64,000 nt of DNA, taken from positions 248,001 through 312,000 of the forward strand of contig NZ_BACI01000050.1 in the NCBI RefSeq assembly GCF_000225505.1, in the 5' to 3' direction. Below the pieces are notes generated by a model. That model was not told the origin of the DNA and did not search any database. It saw nothing but the letters and a program-made list of their open reading frames with translations. Of this stretch, positions 62,618-64,000 are shown piece by piece. The translations under genes were made by a program, and so were the position numbers. The stretch's first letter is position 1. Every line of letters begins with the position of its first letter. Source of the DNA: Gordonia alkanivorans NBRC 16433. Lineage in GTDB: Bacteria; Actinomycetota; Actinomycetes; Mycobacteriales; Mycobacteriaceae.

Positions 62618-64000
62618 TCAGCCGACCGGTTTTCCGCCCGGGACGAGTGGAAGCGTGCCTGCCTGCGGTGGTGGTCCGGGTTGGTCGGGTGCGCCGACAC
62701 CGAGATCGAAGTTGCTGTCGAAGCCCTGTGACATCTGCTCACTCATCCACTTCGTCCACTTGCCTCCATTGGCCTTGTCCCACTCGATCAGCTGTTCGTA
62801 GTTTGGCCGGCCTTTTTCGTCGAAGCCCCCAGGGAACTGGTCTTGAAGGGAGGGGTCGGTGGATGCCGCACCAACGAAGTATGCGAACCGAATGGCCTGT
62901 GGATCAGTCAACGCAGGAACGTTCACCGAGGCGTAGCGCGCCCTCTCCTCTGCGGTCATTGAATCGAGGTCAGGCGGTCCACCGAACAGTCTCTGTTCGA
63001 CTTCAGGCGGGACCAGAGCATTGAGCGCGGCTCCGTAGGTGCTCACCGAGGCGACATACCTCAGCATTGTTGCCGCATTCAGCTTGTCCTGATAGTCGCC
63101 GACGCGGTCCTTGTATGCGGTCTCGGACAGGTGCGCGATTTCCTCGTCCATGCCATCTCGCATCGCATCCGCCAGGAGTCCGGCAGCCACGCCGAGCTGG
63201 GGAAGGTCATGTGCTCCTGCCTGGTACGCCATCGCGAGCTGCCACTGCGCACCGGCCTGGTTGATGATCGCAGCGGCCGCCGGGTCCGAGTCCAAGGCTC
63301 GGAAGACGTTCTTGAGCTCTCCTGCGGTCAGTTCTCCGGCACCGTACGTGGGAATACCGGTGGACCCGGTGAATGAGTGCGCGTAGTCGCCGAGGTAGGG
63401 GGCAAGCGCGCCCGCCAGCGTCTGTGCGAGGTGCGGGCTGTTGACGCCGAGGTTTCCGCCGATCGACATGTTCGACTCGGCGCCGAGGTACTTCCCGAGT
63501 GCGGTGGCGGTGTCGGCGGCCGTGCCGGCGTAGTAGGAATTCTGTGGATTGCCGGCGTCGGAACCGACCCACTTGAAGAGATTGTTGACGTTGGTAGCGT
63601 TTTCATCCCACTTGTGGCCGAACAGCGCGTCCAGATGACTGTCGGCGTTGAATTTGCCTCCGTCTGAACACGTTACGTCCATATTTGATCCAGTGACGAA
63701 GTCATGGATTGCGGCCTTGTCCGGACTCGCGACTCCGATCATCTTGTCAAGGAATCGGGAGGTCTCTTCGGGGGTCATGATCACGTCCCCGAAAGCCCTG
63801 CGAGTCGGGTCGCCCTCGAGTGATGCGGTGATCTCTGCCGCCTGCTTCAGGAAGGCCCGGTCGATGTCGGTACCCATTCGAAGCGAATCGTCGCCCGCCA
63901 GGAGAAGGTCTGCCAGCGCGTCGAACTCGCCAAGACGCCTGACCACGGAACCGTGGGCGGAGGGGGCTGTCTGCGCGGGCTTCTCGGTGAGTAGCGTCCG
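62618..64000 (-). CDS. large probable type VII-secreted protein (5' part beyond window)
   Basis: At least 460 residues are visible; the frame is open to the right end of the window, so the N-terminus is missing. Regions: FGDVIMTPEETSRFLDKMIG, FVTGSNMDVTCSDGGKFNAD, LDALFGHKWDENATNVNNLF, GELTAGELKNVFRALDSDPA, VASVSTYGAALNALVPPEVE, and a Pro-rich end. The Gly/Ala/Asp/Asn-rich helical character, no membrane helix and large size fit the secreted proteins with WXG100/ESX-like N-termini annotated in Gordonia and Rhodococcus as TPR-repeat-region-containing proteins; I infer this from general resemblance. It is followed closely by a lipoprotein gene. Confidence 0.7.
   Translation of the reverse strand, partial: RTLLTEKPAQTAPSAHGSVVRRLGEFDALADLLLAGDDSLRMGTDIDRAFLKQAAEITASLEGDPTRRAFGDVIMTPEETSRFLDKMIGVASPDKAAIHDFVTGSNMDVTCSDGGKFNADSHLDALFGHKWDENATNVNNLFKWVGSDAGNPQNSYYAGTAADTATALGKYLGAESNMSIGGNLGVNSPHLAQTLAGALAPYLGDYAHSFTGSTGIPTYGAGELTAGELKNVFRALDSDPAAAAIINQAGAQWQLAMAYQAGAHDLPQLGVAAGLLADAMRDGMDEEIAHLSETAYKDRVGDYQDKLNAATMLRYVASVSTYGAALNALVPPEVEQRLFGGPPDLDSMTAEERARYASVNVPALTDPQAIRFAYFVGAASTDPSLQDQFPGGFDEKGRPNYEQLIEWDKANGGKWTKWMSEQMSQGFDSNFDLGVGAPDQPGPPPQAGTLPLVPGGKPVG

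Overview
The window is high-GC actinobacterial DNA with GTG and TTG starts, many 4-nt stop/start overlaps and a gene order that follows the Mycobacterium tuberculosis Rv0488-Rv0529 neighbourhood: lysE, gpm1, senX3-regX3, Rv0495c, ppx, Rv0497, Rv0498, Rv0499, proC, bldC-like, bS22, galE-like, plsC-like, serB1-like, glutaredoxin, hemA-hemC-hemD-hemB, hemL, then the system II cytochrome c genes. A rex gene upstream of hemA, a DUF222/13E12 HNH gene, a CYP255A P450 pair and the lack of mycobacterial PE/PPE or mmpL genes suggest Gordonia or a close relative. This assignment is inference from gene content and remembered synteny; no search was run.

Layout. 1-0.8 kb: tail of a 4CL-type CoA ligase and the initiator tRNA-fMet. 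0.8-12.3 kb: amino-acid permease, phosphoglycerate mutase, a GNAT protein, the SenX3-RegX3 phosphate two-component system, a cysteine-rich protein, Ppx/GppA phosphatase, an acidic membrane protein, a TIM-barrel isomerase, a thioesterase-like protein and ProC. 12.4-21.1 kb: BldC-like regulator, the 33-aa ribosomal protein bS22, epimerase, acyltransferase, MDR dehydrogenase, a ThDP-dependent E1/transketolase-like enzyme, HAD phosphatase and glutaredoxin. 21.2-27.1 kb: rex-hemA-hemC-hemD-hemB, tetrapyrrole synthesis headed by a redox repressor with a clear Rex box in front. 27.1-36.3 kb: three small membrane proteins, a possible catalase-fold protein, and lipid genes (acyl-CoA oxidase-like, FadD, TetR, FadE).

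36.3-45.6 kb is an accessory block. It holds a SIR2-domain protein, a guaiacol O-demethylase pair (gcoA/gcoB), a frameshifted AraC-type regulator, a scrap of a second SIR2-like gene, a DUF222-HNH (13E12) gene, a pRiA4b ORF-3-like protein and a frameshifted exported DUF218 protein. A family of GC-rich palindromic repeats (consensus part CCGTTTCCCTCCCGCTT) sits in four intergenic gaps of this block, and I did not notice it elsewhere in the window.

45.6-60.6 kb returns to conserved order: aldehyde dehydrogenase, SGNH lipoprotein, hemL, a histidine phosphatase, then tlpA-ccdA-resB-ccsB (cytochrome c maturation, which uses the heme made by the hem genes), XRE and BldC-like regulators, DUF4229, a cysteine desulfhydrase-like PLP enzyme and a MacB-type ABC exporter. 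60.6-64 kb: LysE exporter, two long perfect hairpins, and a minus-strand trio of large probable type VII-type secreted protein (cut by the window end), lipoprotein and small acidic protein.

No CRISPR array, integrase, transposase or rRNA was found. The most interesting items are the SIR2/palindrome/13E12 island, the gcoAB locus whose AraC regulator is broken by one missing G, a second frameshift of the same type in the DUF218 gene, the Rex box, and the uncharacterised secreted trio at the right end.
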